A stretch of 64,000 bases of DNA from Oxalobacteraceae bacterium (GCA_027490725.1 JAIXXN010000061.1:62001-126000); one strand, 5' to 3'; counted from the first letter of the stretch, positions 17,292-27,331 are shown. Made by a program: numbers and translations. The notes: generated by a model from the sequence alone, not told the origin.

Positions 17292-18805
17292 GCGCCCAGC
17301 CTGGTGTGCGCCAGATCGTCATCCTCGGCGGCGGCACTGCCGGCTGGATGACCGCCGCCGCACTGGCCCGCGCGCTCGAAGGGCGGATCGCAATCCGTCT
17401 GGTCGAGTCCGAAGCCATCGGCACCATCGGCGTGGGCGAATCGACCATTCCCATGATCCGCAAGTTCAACGCCGCACTGGGCATCGACGAGGACGAGTTC
17501 GTGCGCGCCACCGGCGCCACCTTCAAGCTGGGCATCGAGTTCCGCGACTGGGGCCGCATCGGCGAGCGCTATATGCACGGCTTCGGCCGCTTCGGTCAGG
17601 ATCTGGAGACGCTGCCCTTCTACCAGTACTGGCTGCGCATGCGCCAGTCTGGCAAGCACCCCGACCTTGGCGCGTTCTCGATCAATCAGGTCGCCGCACG
17701 CGCACAGCGCTTCATGCGCGCCGATGTGTCGCGCGGAAATTCGCCGCTGGCCGAGATCACCCATTCCTTCCATATCGATGCCGGCCAGTACGCGCGCTAC
17801 CTGCGCAGCTACAGCGAACGGCTGGGTGTGCTGCGCACCGAAGGCCAGGTCGCCGAGACGCTGCTGCAGCCAGAGAACGGTCACGTGGCAGCGTTGCGAC
17901 TCGCCTGCGGCACCCTGGTACAGGGCGACCTGTTTATCGACTGTTCCGGCATGCGCGCCCTGCTGATCGGCGACGCGATGGCCGTGCCGTTCGAAGCGTG
18001 GGATCACTGGCTGCCTTGCGACCGGGCGTGGGCCGTGCCCTGCGCGCGCGCCGCCGACTTACCGCCATACACCATCGCCACGGCGCGTCCGGCAGGCTGG
18101 CAGTGGCGCATCGGCCTGCAGCAGCGCACCGGCAACGGCCACGTCTACGCCAGTCGCTTCATGGACGACGCACAGGCCCGCGCCCTCCTGCTGGACCATC
18201 TCGATGGTGCAGCGCTTGCCGAGCCACGCCAGCTGCGTTTTCTGGCCGGGCGGCGCGCCCGCACGTGGGACAAAAATGTGCTGGCCATCGGTCTCTCTGG
18301 CGGCTTCCTCGAACCGCTCGAGTCAACCTCGATCCACATGATCCAGACCGCCATCGCGCGCCTGATCGACTTCTTCCCGGACCGTGGTTTTGCGCAGCAC
18401 GACATCGACGCCTTCAATCAGCAGAGCCGCTTCGAAGCGGAGCGGATTCGCGACTTCCTGATCCTGCACTACCATGCCACCACCCGCAACGACACGCCGT
18501 TCTGGGACTACGTGCGCAATATGTCCGTGCCGGATACGCTGCAAGCGAAAATCGATCTGTACCGCTCGCGCGGGCGCATTCTGCGCAACGCCAATGAATT
18601 GTTCGCCGAAGTGGCCTGGCTACAGGTGCTGGAGGGACAGGGCCTGGTCGCCGGTGGCTACCATCCGCTCGCCGCGCTGCGTGACGAAGGCGAGGTGGCC
18701 GGCTATCTCGACGAGATCGCCAGTGTGATCGGCCAGTGTGCCGACGTCATGCCCACACACGCGCAGTTCGTCGAGGCCATCGTGCAGCGAAAAACGCGCG
18801 CATGA
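17288..18805 (+). CDS. Flavin-dependent (tryptophan-halogenase-like) protein
   Basis: 505 residues. The FAD-binding GGGTAGW (14-20) and the lysine in GATFKLGIEF (K80, equal to K79 of PrnA) are present, as is the glutamate in LEPLESTSI (E345, like E346). The usual WxWxIP motif reads WQWRIG (271-276), with Gly for Pro. Genes of this type next to TonB receptors and amylases are common in Gammaproteobacteria and Caulobacterales, and their substrates are unknown. The start overlaps the GH13 stop by four bases. The longer frame from 17264 is not supported. It should need a flavin reductase from elsewhere. Confidence 0.85.
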   Translation: MSAQPGVRQIVILGGGTAGWMTAAALARALEGRIAIRLVESEAIGTIGVGESTIPMIRKFNAALGIDEDEFVRATGATFKLGIEFRDWGRIGERYMHGFGRFGQDLETLPFYQYWLRMRQSGKHPDLGAFSINQVAARAQRFMRADVSRGNSPLAEITHSFHIDAGQYARYLRSYSERLGVLRTEGQVAETLLQPENGHVAALRLACGTLVQGDLFIDCSGMRALLIGDAMAVPFEAWDHWLPCDRAWAVPCARAADLPPYTIATARPAGWQWRIGLQQRTGNGHVYASRFMDDAQARALLLDHLDGAALAEPRQLRFLAGRRARTWDKNVLAIGLSGGFLEPLESTSIHMIQTAIARLIDFFPDRGFAQHDIDAFNQQSRFEAERIRDFLILHYHATTRNDTPFWDYVRNMSVPDTLQAKIDLYRSRGRILRNANELFAEVAWLQVLEGQGLVAGGYHPLAALRDEGEVAGYLDEIASVIGQCADVMPTHAQFVEAIVQRKTRA

Positions 18806-19010
18806 ACACGCTGGAACAGCCCAAGCACACTCCGATCAACACAGCCTCGATGTAGCAAAACTACGAACGCACATTATTTTTGTAGCGACCGCACAACAGA
18901 AGGCGCCCGCTTAAATTAAGGTTCGCTTCAGGTTACAACGAAGCCCTTCAGCACCACCTCTTTTCTGCAATTCTCCGACGTAAGATCACTCCCGACTCAT
19001 CGCGTTCAGA

Positions 19011-19044
19011 CGAAAGCAGCACGTCCCACGACATGCTGCTTTCG
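19011..19044 (+). promoter_or_regulatory. Hairpin in leader of the second TonB receptor
   Basis: An 11-bp perfect stem (CGAAAGCAGCA with its complement) closes a 12-base loop and ends 37 bp before the GTG start. A weak T-run (TTTTATT) follows about 10 bases later. It could end transcription from the halogenase gene or act as a leader control element. Confidence 0.5.
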
Positions 19045-19081
19045 CGAGTTCTAGTTTTATTACATTAAACGGAGATACGAA

Positions 19082-21952
19082 GTGAACAAAAATAAACTTA
19101 CTAAAACTATCCACGCATCGGCTTTGCGCCCTACCCCGGTAGCGCTGGCCTGCGCACTGCTGGCGAGCCTCAGCGGTGCGGCGATGGCGCAGGACGCCAG
19201 TGCCCCGGCAGAGGCGGTGTCGGCCACACCAGCCATCAACACCGTCAAGGTATCGGGCATCCGCAGCGGCATCGAAGCCGCGATCTCGATCAAGAAGAAC
19301 GCCAGCTCCATCCTCGAAGCGATCTCGGCCGAAGACATCGGCAAACTGCCAGACAGCACCGTGGCCGAATCGATTTCGCGCCTGCCGGGTGTGACCACGC
19401 AGCGTGACAAAATTACTGGTCGTGCCAGCGTGGTCAGTGTGCGCGGGCTGGCACCGCAATTCAATGGCTCGCTGCTCAATGGTCGCGAACAAGCGTCCAC
19501 CGGCGACGCCCGCAATCCCGAATTCGATCTGTTCCCGGCCGAGCTGACTGGTGCGGTGCTGGTGTATAAAACGCCGGACGCGTCCTTACTGGGTCAGGGC
19601 CTGGCTTCGACCATCGACCTACGCACCGTGCGTCCGCTGGAGTTCTCCAACCGCGTGATCGCGGCCGGCGTACGCAAGGAACGGCTGGCCATCGGCTCGG
19701 GCGGTGAAGAAGGCAGTGGTCGTCGCAGCACCCTGTCCTACGTCGACCAGTTTGCCGATCGCAGCATCGGTGTATCGCTGGGTGTGACCTCGTTCAAGCA
19801 GAACAACGGTGAAGAACTGACCTTCGACAGCTGGGGTGGCTGGGCACCGACCGTGCCCTACAACGGCGCCGATGTACAAGTGCCGGGCGGCTTCCTGTCG
19901 GAAACCAAACACGCCCACAATGACCGCGACAGCGCCACGGCAACGCTGCAGTTCCGTCCCAACGCCAAATTCAAAACCAGCGTGGACCTGTTCTATTCCT
20001 CCGGCAGCGAAAACACCAGCCGGGTTGGACTGGAAGGCGCGATCCCCTTCGGCGCCGGCATCTACGACCCGAACGGTACACTCAGCAACGCCACCATCGT
20101 CAACGGCGTTGCCACTAGCGGCACCTTCGATAACTACAAAGGCGACATCCGCAACAACACCTACAGCAGCAAGGATAAATTCACGTCCATCGGCTGGAAT
20201 GCGGAATGGAAAGTGGACGACTGGCGTCTGGAAGGCGACCTGTCGCACTCGGTGGGCAAACGTCACTCGGCCAACTATGAAACCACGGCTGGCCAGCCCG
20301 GCAACACCCCGAACGCCCAGCTGGGAAAAATCTCCTACACCGGCTTCAACGGCAGCAACTTCGCCGACGTGAAGTACACCACCAGCCTCGATTACACCGA
20401 CCGTTCGATCTTCAAGCTGACTGACATGGATGGCTGGGGTGGTGGGCCTGAGACGCCGCAGGCAGGCTACGCTGCCATGCTGAATCTGCGCGACAAAGTC
20501 GACAGCATGCGTCTGTCCGCGCACCACGAGCTGAATTGGGGTCCGGTGGTCAATGCACATATGGGCATCAATTACTCCAAGCGCGATAAATCGCGTCTGG
20601 GCGAAGGTGAAGGCCGTCTGGCCGTGATCGGCGGCGATGGCTATGCCGCGATGACCATGCCGGGCTCGAACACCGCCATCGCCGGCCCGGTCGGCATCCG
20701 CGTCGCGCAGTTCGACCCGACCGGTTCGCTGGGCACCATTTACAACCAGGAACGCTGGGTCGACCCGACCGTGCTGTCGCGCGACTGGATCGTCACGGAA
20801 AAAGTCACCACCGCCTATGCCATGGCCGATCTGGAAGGAAAACTGTTCAGCCTGCCATACACCGGCAATGTCGGTTTACAAGTAGTGAATACCAAACAGA
20901 GTGGTTCCGGCAATACGGTCGATCAGTCGGCCTGTAAAGGCATTACCGTTGCCACCTGTAAGTATGGCTTCGAGACGGTATCGGACTCGTACAATAAACT
21001 GCTGCCGAGCATGAACCTGTCGTTCGACCTGAGCGATGACAAGATGATGCGCATCGGTGCCGGCAAGCAGCTCTCGCGCGCCAATATGGACAATATGCGC
21101 GACAGTGTGTCCTTCACCCTGCCCGCCGTCAGTGCGCCGGATCCGGTGACCGGGATCGTGCCACCGCAGCGCCTGACCGGCTTCGTCGGCAATCCGAAAC
21201 TGCGCCCGTATGAAGCGCGCGCACTGGATGTATCGTTCGAGAAGTATTTCGGCAAACGGGGCATCGTCAGCGCCGCCTTCTTCTACAAGAAGATCGACAA
21301 CTACGTGATCAATTTATCGGAGCAATTCGACTACAAAAATTACACCAGCGCCAGCACACCTTTGCCAACCGAAGGGCCATACAAAGGCAGCACGATCGGC
21401 GCGGCCACCCGTCCGGTGAATAGCGATGGCGGTTCGCTGAAAGGGATAGAACTGGCGGCTGCCCTGCCCTTTAACCTGCTCACGCCGATGCTGGACGGTT
21501 TTGGTGCCAACCTGAACTACTCCTACACCACCAGCTCGGTAACCCTGCCCACCTCGGGCTTTGTGACCCAGAATAATGCCCCGGTGTTTGTCGGCGCGGC
21601 GACCACCATGACCTTGCCGGGCCTGTCGAAGAACGTCGCCAGCGTGCGTCTGTACTACGAAAACCGCGGCTTCCAGATGTCGTATGCGATCCGCAGCCGT
21701 TCATCCTTCGTGGGCCAGATTCTGGACTACCGAGGCGACCCGCAGTTCACTCATCTGGCCAAGGAAACGATCGCTGACGTACAGGGTTCGTATGAATTCC
21801 AGAGTGCTTATCTGAAAGGTCTGTCGGTCTATCTGCAAGCCAACAACCTGACCAACGCACCGTTCCAGGAATACATGGTCAACCCGAGCATCATCACCAC
21901 CAGCCGCAAATATGGCAAAAACTATGCGTTCGGCGTGACGTACAAGTTCTAA
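19082..21952 (+). CDS. TonB-dependent receptor (Xanthomonas/Caulobacter type)
   Basis: 956 residues, starting at GTG behind ACGGAGATACG. A signal peptide ends at GAAMAQDA. The plug domain starts at VKVSGIRSGIEAAISIKKNA and shows AEDIGKLPDSTVAESISRLPGV, typical of the group that imports maltodextrins, other glucans and similar sugars. The barrel ends in the aromatic residue F (YAFGVTYKF). It follows the GH13-halogenase pair by 276 bp, so these three genes probably form a starch/maltodextrin utilisation unit. A rho-independent terminator follows. Confidence 0.93.
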   Translation: MNKNKLTKTIHASALRPTPVALACALLASLSGAAMAQDASAPAEAVSATPAINTVKVSGIRSGIEAAISIKKNASSILEAISAEDIGKLPDSTVAESISRLPGVTTQRDKITGRASVVSVRGLAPQFNGSLLNGREQASTGDARNPEFDLFPAELTGAVLVYKTPDASLLGQGLASTIDLRTVRPLEFSNRVIAAGVRKERLAIGSGGEEGSGRRSTLSYVDQFADRSIGVSLGVTSFKQNNGEELTFDSWGGWAPTVPYNGADVQVPGGFLSETKHAHNDRDSATATLQFRPNAKFKTSVDLFYSSGSENTSRVGLEGAIPFGAGIYDPNGTLSNATIVNGVATSGTFDNYKGDIRNNTYSSKDKFTSIGWNAEWKVDDWRLEGDLSHSVGKRHSANYETTAGQPGNTPNAQLGKISYTGFNGSNFADVKYTTSLDYTDRSIFKLTDMDGWGGGPETPQAGYAAMLNLRDKVDSMRLSAHHELNWGPVVNAHMGINYSKRDKSRLGEGEGRLAVIGGDGYAAMTMPGSNTAIAGPVGIRVAQFDPTGSLGTIYNQERWVDPTVLSRDWIVTEKVTTAYAMADLEGKLFSLPYTGNVGLQVVNTKQSGSGNTVDQSACKGITVATCKYGFETVSDSYNKLLPSMNLSFDLSDDKMMRIGAGKQLSRANMDNMRDSVSFTLPAVSAPDPVTGIVPPQRLTGFVGNPKLRPYEARALDVSFEKYFGKRGIVSAAFFYKKIDNYVINLSEQFDYKNYTSASTPLPTEGPYKGSTIGAATRPVNSDGGSLKGIELAAALPFNLLTPMLDGFGANLNYSYTTSSVTLPTSGFVTQNNAPVFVGAATTMTLPGLSKNVASVRLYYENRGFQMSYAIRSRSSFVGQILDYRGDPQFTHLAKETIADVQGSYEFQSAYLKGLSVYLQANNLTNAPFQEYMVNPSIITTSRKYGKNYAFGVTYKF

Positions 21953-21992
21953 GGTCAGCGCTTCAAGTAGAAGTCTGAACTCCTGTCCTCTT

Positions 21993-22029
21993 GCCCTCCC
22001 CAGCCTGCAGCTGCGGAGGGCTTTTTTTG
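21993..22029 (+). terminator. Rho-independent terminator
   Basis: GCCCTCC pairs with GGAGGGC across a 15-base loop, followed by seven or more T residues. It ends the second TonB receptor transcript. Confidence 0.85.
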
Positions 22030-22099
22030 TGCTGTCGCGCGGGTCGTGCGCCATGGGCTTGCGTAGCAGAAGAGCCGGAGCGGCGCCGACCGTGCCGCT

Positions 22100-22732
22100 T
22101 CAGGACGCGCTCTGCGCAGACGCTTTGCGTTTGCGCGCTACCACACCCATCAGGCCCAGACCAGCGACCAGCATTGCATAGGTCTCAGGTTCCGGTACTG
22201 CGGTGACGTTGATGTTATCCACTTGAACATAGCTCTGGCTCAACAGGTTGCCGGTCAGGACCACGGCTGCCAGGCTGTTCCAGCCCTCGAAGCCGACCAA
22301 GGTCAGGCCGCTACCGTCGTGAACCTCGACCACCCGCGACACCGTCGAACCATCGGCGAAGATACCTTTGATCCCCATCTTCCCAGCATTGTTGGCGTAG
22401 GCACCCGGCGAGAACTCGAGGCTGTTCAGATTGAACAGCGCAGCGTCCTGGCGACGGAAAGTTACGGCGTTGGTATCGGCGTGGGCGAGTATGTCATACG
22501 GCGCAAACTGCAGCATATTGGTGCCATTGTTGTATGGCGCGACCCCTTGCCCGAGCAGCTCGTAGTCCAGCGCCGTGAACACGAAACCCTGGGTAGTGAT
22601 GATGGTTGGACGAATCGCAACGCTGCTCACATCGGCGTTATCGAAGGTGATGGTTTCGGCAAATGCCGCCGGTACGGCGCAGCTGGCGGCGAACAGGCAG
22701 GCGGACAGCAAAGGCTTGATCGAAAAAGACAT
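22100..22732 (-). CDS. PEP-CTERM sorted protein
   Basis: 210 residues from ATG 22732 (GGGGAA upstream). A signal peptide ends VPAAFA. The middle is a beta-rich domain of unknown function beginning ETITFDNADVS. The C-terminus carries the PEP-CTERM signal: VPEPETY, then a hydrophobic helix (AMLVAGLGLMGVVA) and RKRKASA. Such proteins are cut by an exosortase (EpsH/XrtA), and are exported or linked to exopolysaccharide. No exosortase lies in this window. The longer frame from 22879 is not supported. A LuxR-type regulator is divergent. Confidence 0.86.
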   Translation of the reverse strand: MSFSIKPLLSACLFAASCAVPAAFAETITFDNADVSSVAIRPTIITTQGFVFTALDYELLGQGVAPYNNGTNMLQFAPYDILAHADTNAVTFRRQDAALFNLNSLEFSPGAYANNAGKMGIKGIFADGSTVSRVVEVHDGSGLTLVGFEGWNSLAAVVLTGNLLSQSYVQVDNINVTAVPEPETYAMLVAGLGLMGVVARKRKASAQSAS

Positions 22733-23005
22733 GGTGAATTCCCCTGTGTTGTTCGATGACGAAATGTCATCGGTTTCGCCACTGTAGTCGTGGGCAGTCG
22801 AGGGGGAAATACGGCAATCACCGTATTTTTGTCGGCAAGGCAACGTTAAGGACTTGAAAACGGCACCATCACGCCCCAACCCGGGCGTGGGCGAGACCTG
22901 TGCGCGCGGACGCGCGACAGTTTCCTCTGAAAGTGAGCATTTTGCTAACGGTAAATGCCATAGGATGTTATCATTATTTTATTGCTCTCAATGACAGGCA
23001 TCCTG

Positions 23006-23605
23006 ATGGATATCTTGCTGGCCGACGATCACACCATTTTCCGGCAAGCGCTGAAATTCCTGCTGCAGAATCATGCGGGGATGCGTGTCGTGGCCGAGGC
23101 AGCCAGCCTCGATCAGGTGCAGCCGGCACTGCAGCAGCAGGCGATCGATCTGCTAATCCTCGACTACCACATGCCGGGCGGCGAATCGTCGGCACTACTG
23201 GCGTATTGCAAGCAGCGTTATCCGGACTTGAAGGTGGTCGCACTGACCGGAACCCGTTCCGGCATCGTGCTCAAGCAATTACGCGACGCGCACGCCGACG
23301 CGGTCATGCTCAAGGATTGTACGGGTCCCGAGTTACTGGCCTGCATAGAGCAGGTGATGGCCGGGAAAACCGTACTGGGCGACGCCGTGCAGGAACAGAT
23401 CGCCACTTGCGACGAACAATTGACGCCGCGCGAACTGCAAACGGTGCAGATGATCTATCAGGGTTACGCCAATGCCGACGTCGCTGCCCAGCTAAACCTG
23501 TCGGCCAAGACGGTCGACAAGCACCGCGAAAATATCATGCGCAAGCTGCAAGTGCATAACGTGGTGCAGCTGATCCACAAGGTGCGCCAGCTGAAGTTGG
23601 TGTAG
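23006..23605 (+). CDS. LuxR-type (NarL/FixJ) response regulator
   Basis: 199 residues from ATG 23006, which begins MDILLADDHTIFRQ; an ATG at 22991 is also possible. The receiver has D7/D8 and the phospho-acceptor D53 (ILDYHMPGG). The C-terminal helix-turn-helix reads LTPRELQTVQMIYQGYANAD then LSAKTVDKHRENIMRKL. No histidine kinase is nearby, so it is an orphan. It is divergent from the PEP-CTERM gene with 273 bp between them. Confidence 0.92.
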   Translation: MDILLADDHTIFRQALKFLLQNHAGMRVVAEAASLDQVQPALQQQAIDLLILDYHMPGGESSALLAYCKQRYPDLKVVALTGTRSGIVLKQLRDAHADAVMLKDCTGPELLACIEQVMAGKTVLGDAVQEQIATCDEQLTPRELQTVQMIYQGYANADVAAQLNLSAKTVDKHRENIMRKLQVHNVVQLIHKVRQLKLV

Positions 23606-23628
23606 TGGAGGATGGCAGGTGCCAGCGC

Positions 23629-23937
23629 CTAGCTAGCGAGTGAAGCTTCAAAGCGCGCGAAGATCCGATCAATCTGCCGTGCAAGCACCACATCCTTCTC
23701 GGTCAGACCGCCGGCATCGTGGGTGGTGAGCGTGATCACTACCCGGTTATAGACGTTACTCCATTCAGGGTGGTGATTGCTCTTCTCGGCGATGAGCGCA
23801 ATTTCCGTCATAAAAGCAAAGGCCTCGGCGAAGTTCTTCAAAACAAACTCGCGTGTGACGGCGCCACGTTGAACGTAAAGCCAATCCGGAATCGTGGCCA
23901 GTTTGGTGGCTAGCTGCGGTGCGGCGATTTTTTCCAT
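23629..23937 (-). CDS. phhB: Pterin-4a-carbinolamine dehydratase
   Basis: 102 residues, the full length of the family. The active-site histidines and tryptophan are in EKSNHHPEWSNVYNRV, and the TTHDAGGLTEKD segment fits. The enzyme recycles tetrahydrobiopterin for phenylalanine hydroxylase. No phhA is nearby. It runs convergent to the response regulator, 23 bp from it. Confidence 0.92.
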   Translation of the reverse strand: MEKIAAPQLATKLATIPDWLYVQRGAVTREFVLKNFAEAFAFMTEIALIAEKSNHHPEWSNVYNRVVITLTTHDAGGLTEKDVVLARQIDRIFARFEASLAS

Positions 23938-24203
23938 AACAATCTTTCGGTATCCATCAAGTCAAGTCTCGTCAACACTGTATCACCGCATTTGACGTTT
24001 CCGGGGAAGCACCCGCAGTCGGGCACTTGTCCCGGCAACACGGTTATGCAATGAGAGACTATCAGAAACGGCAGTTCTCCGACGCCCGCTACTCTGGCGG
24101 CACTGCCACACCACCACCTGCCATACCAGCGTCATATTTCACCACTATCATCGCGCAAGGTAAGGACGTAGCCCGCGTCTTTGGTAATTGCACGAGCCCC
24201 TCA

Positions 24204-26342
24204 ATGATTTCCAACGGACGACGTAAATTCCTCAGCTTTGCCGCAGCAGCCGGCGCCACCTCGATGTTCCCCGACCTGATCCGCGAAGCGCTCGCCGTTC
24301 AGGCCAACAACGCCACCGGCACCCTGGCCGACGTCGGACACGTGGTCATCCTGATGCAGGAGAACCGCTCCTTCGACCATTATTTCGGCTCGCTGGCCGG
24401 CGTGCGCGGCTTCGATGACCCGCGCGCAATCGACCTGCCGAACGGCCAGCCGGTCTGGTACCAGCCCGACAGCGCGGGTCACTACGTGCTGCCCTTCCAT
24501 TTTGACGCGCAGAACACCAGCGCGCTGTCGATCGGCACCGACCACACGTGGAAGGGTTCGCAGGCGACCTGGCAGGGCTGGGACGCCTGGGTCAAGAAGA
24601 AGACGCCACAGACGATGGGCTACTTCAACCGGGGCGATCTACCGTTCTACTACGCGCTGGCGGACGCCTTCACGATCTGCGACGCCTACCACTGCTCGGT
24701 GTTCGGCGCCACCGATCCGAACCGCATGTATTCACTCAGCGGCAGCAATCAGGGCTGGATGGGCGATATGGGTAGCCTTTACAACATTAGCGCCAGCGGC
24801 TACTACAACGCCGATCCGGCCAACGACAACATCAGCGCCACCGTCACGGCCGGCGCGCCGAACTGGCGCACCTACGCCGAGGTGCTCGAGGCGAACGACG
24901 TCAGCTGGAAGGTCTACCAGGAATGGGACAACTACGGCGACAACTACCTGGCCTATTTCAAGAACTTCCGGGTTAACGCTGATGGCAGCCGCCTGAGTCC
25001 CAGCTCGCCGCTGTACCAGAAGGGCCGCGTAATGGCCCCCGGCTCGAGCGCCGCCAATGCGCCCGGCACCAAGGGCGACTGGCTAGTCGCCGCCTTCGCC
25101 GACGACGTCAAGAACAACCGCCTGCCACAGGTGTCGTGGATCTCGACGCCGAACGACTATACCGAGCACTCGCCCAATTCGCCCAACGCCGGCGAGAACA
25201 TCACGGCGCGCCTGCTGGCCGCGCTGGTAGCCAATCCAGCCGTCTGGTCGAAGACCGTGTTCCTGCTGATGTACGACGAAAACGACGGCTTCTTCGACCA
25301 CGTTCCGTCGGACATGGCGCCGTTGACGCCGGCAATGGGCCGGACCACGCTTGAGCACATTGGCGCCTTCGAGACGTATCAGAACGAGCCGGTCGGCCTT
25401 GGTCCGCGCGTACCGATGCTGGTGATTTCGCCGTGGAGCAAGGGTGGCAAGGTGTGCTCGCAATTGTTCGACCACACCTCCAAGACGCGCTTCCTCGAGG
25501 AGTGGCTGGTGAACGGTCTAGGCAAGGACCGCGCCAGCATCGAGTGTGGGCTGATCTCGCCGTGGCGCCGCGCGGTCTGCGGCGACCTGACCGCGGCCTT
25601 CGATTTCCGGACGCCGAATAGCGACTGGCCAGCCAGCGTGCCCAAGACTGCCGCCTACCAGAAGGTCTCCGGCAAACCCCATCCAACGCCGCCCGCCGTG
25701 CAGTCGCTGCCGCTGCAGGAGACCAGCGGGGCCGACAGCGGCGCACGCGTGGCCTGTGCCCTGCCCTACCAGCTGCAGGTCCAGGGGAGCAACGTCGGCG
25801 ACCAGCAATTCGAACTCAATTTCGCCAACGAGGGACGCGCCGGCGCGGCGTTCATCGTCTATTCCAAGGCCCGCAGCGACGGCCCCTGGTACTACACGGT
25901 GGAGGCGGACAAAAGCATCACAGGGGAACGCTGGAGCTGGAGCGGAACCCACTATGAACTGAGCGTACACGGCCCCAACGGCTTCCTGCGCCAGTTCAGA
26001 GGTGCCATCGCGCAGACGGCGGGCGCGGCGCGTCCGGAACTGCAAACTTCCTACCAGATCGCCAACAATCGGATCAGCCTGACCTTGTCGAATCTGGCGG
26101 GACAACAGGCCTGCAACTTCACCATCGTCGACAACGCCTATGGCGCCGCGCCGGCCAGCTACAGCGTGCCGGCCGGCCAGACCAAGGTCATCGACTGCGG
26201 CCTCGAAGCTAGCTTCGGCTGGTACGATTTCAGCGTCAGCAGCAGCGCTGATCCGCAGTGGCTGCGCCGTGTCGCCGGCCACGTCGAAACCGGATCGTTT
26301 AGCCGCACCGATCCGCAGATCGGCAGGAATCGGGGTAAGTAG
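24204..26342 (+). CDS. Phosphocholine-specific phospholipase C, Tat-exported
   Basis: 712 residues from ATG 24204, which begins a twin-arginine signal (NGRRKFLSFAAAAGA). An in-frame upstream start at 24027 would bury the signal and is rejected. The phosphoesterase domain has HVVILMQENRSFDHYFG and DENDGFFDHVPSD; the C-terminus has two DUF756-like beta domains. The closest known type is the non-haemolytic or haemolytic PlcN/PlcH family, which cleaves phosphatidylcholine and sphingomyelin. It is encoded alone, with no plcR chaperone gene. Phosphate regulation is plausible but I see no clear Pho box. Confidence 0.92.
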   Translation: MISNGRRKFLSFAAAAGATSMFPDLIREALAVQANNATGTLADVGHVVILMQENRSFDHYFGSLAGVRGFDDPRAIDLPNGQPVWYQPDSAGHYVLPFHFDAQNTSALSIGTDHTWKGSQATWQGWDAWVKKKTPQTMGYFNRGDLPFYYALADAFTICDAYHCSVFGATDPNRMYSLSGSNQGWMGDMGSLYNISASGYYNADPANDNISATVTAGAPNWRTYAEVLEANDVSWKVYQEWDNYGDNYLAYFKNFRVNADGSRLSPSSPLYQKGRVMAPGSSAANAPGTKGDWLVAAFADDVKNNRLPQVSWISTPNDYTEHSPNSPNAGENITARLLAALVANPAVWSKTVFLLMYDENDGFFDHVPSDMAPLTPAMGRTTLEHIGAFETYQNEPVGLGPRVPMLVISPWSKGGKVCSQLFDHTSKTRFLEEWLVNGLGKDRASIECGLISPWRRAVCGDLTAAFDFRTPNSDWPASVPKTAAYQKVSGKPHPTPPAVQSLPLQETSGADSGARVACALPYQLQVQGSNVGDQQFELNFANEGRAGAAFIVYSKARSDGPWYYTVEADKSITGERWSWSGTHYELSVHGPNGFLRQFRGAIAQTAGAARPELQTSYQIANNRISLTLSNLAGQQACNFTIVDNAYGAAPASYSVPAGQTKVIDCGLEASFGWYDFSVSSSADPQWLRRVAGHVETGSFSRTDPQIGRNRGK

Positions 26343-26434
26343 GGGCTGGCGGGGCGTGTGGCGGGCTAGGGCTAGGGCACGCCGGCTTGCTGCCAGTGGC
26401 GCCTGGAGGAAGTAGAAGAATATGCGGTCGCCAA

Positions 26435-27331
26435 CTATGGTTGTAGTGCCTGATAACCTAACCATAGAAAATTATTCGCTGCCAAACTTTCGGCCTGAAT
26501 CACTCTCAAACGTAAGGGCGCGACGGCTTCAGCGAGTCGCTGCTCGTTCAATCGAAACTCACTCAAATCGGCGGGTAGCGACAGATGTTCAATGACAGTC
26601 TGCTGGGCGAGATAATCCCGATACAGGCGGTTGTTCTCGTCCTTAAGGCCGCCGACCTCTTCTTTCAATTTCCCAATTTGCTTGTACGACTTAGTGAAGG
26701 GAATCTTGGCGAGCATGCCTGCGTCTGCTTCAAACTGACCAAGCTGGCGGATGGTATTTTGTAGTTCGCCGTATACCTTCACGTGCATCACTCGCAGTTG
26801 CTCCAGTCGTTGCTGCGCCGCACGGCGCTTCTTGAGAACAACAGCGTGCGTATGCAACAGGGTTAGGTAGGCTTTCGCTTGAAGTCGCAGTTCAAGATCA
26901 ATGCTGCATATGGTTTGCTGCTGCAGCGCTTGCATCATCTGACCGGAACCGTTCATCGCCGCTGAAGTCAGCGAGAGGTCTTTCTGATCTCGTTTTAAAA
27001 GAGAAATTTCATTGTCGAGAACACCGATTTCCTCGGCTAACTGCAGTTCCGTCGCCTCGGACATCTTCGCGAGCTGCTGGGTAATTCGTCCTTTCTCTGC
27101 CTTCTGATGCTCGCTTACCTTGCTATCAGCACTCCGTAGCGCTGGAAGTTCAATCGCAATACGCTGGAGCTGGATCCATTCGTTCCGAATCATTTTTCCC
27201 GAAACCAGAATCAGTACGATGAATAGGAACAAAAACAGATTACGCCGAATGGTTTGAAATACTGCGACAAGAATTTTACCCACGCGAAAACCACCGAACG
27301 TTGAAGAGTGACGAAGAAGCGCGCTGATCAC
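26435..27331 (-). CDS. Unknown membrane-anchored coiled-coil protein
   Basis: 298 residues from GTG 27331; a second GTG at 27283, with GGTGG upstream, is an equally good start (282 residues). One transmembrane helix (NLFLFLFIVLILVSG, about 31-45) is followed by roughly 230 residues of heptad-like helix with many Leu, Gln, Lys and Glu, including LLKRDQKDL and LKDENNRLYRDYL. The topology is probably N-in, coiled coil in the periplasm. I do not recognise a family. Codon use and lower GC than the neighbours suggest acquired DNA. No partner is clear. Confidence 0.65.
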   Translation of the reverse strand: MISALLRHSSTFGGFRVGKILVAVFQTIRRNLFLFLFIVLILVSGKMIRNEWIQLQRIAIELPALRSADSKVSEHQKAEKGRITQQLAKMSEATELQLAEEIGVLDNEISLLKRDQKDLSLTSAAMNGSGQMMQALQQQTICSIDLELRLQAKAYLTLLHTHAVVLKKRRAAQQRLEQLRVMHVKVYGELQNTIRQLGQFEADAGMLAKIPFTKSYKQIGKLKEEVGGLKDENNRLYRDYLAQQTVIEHLSLPADLSEFRLNEQRLAEAVAPLRLRVIQAESLAANNFLWLGYQALQP

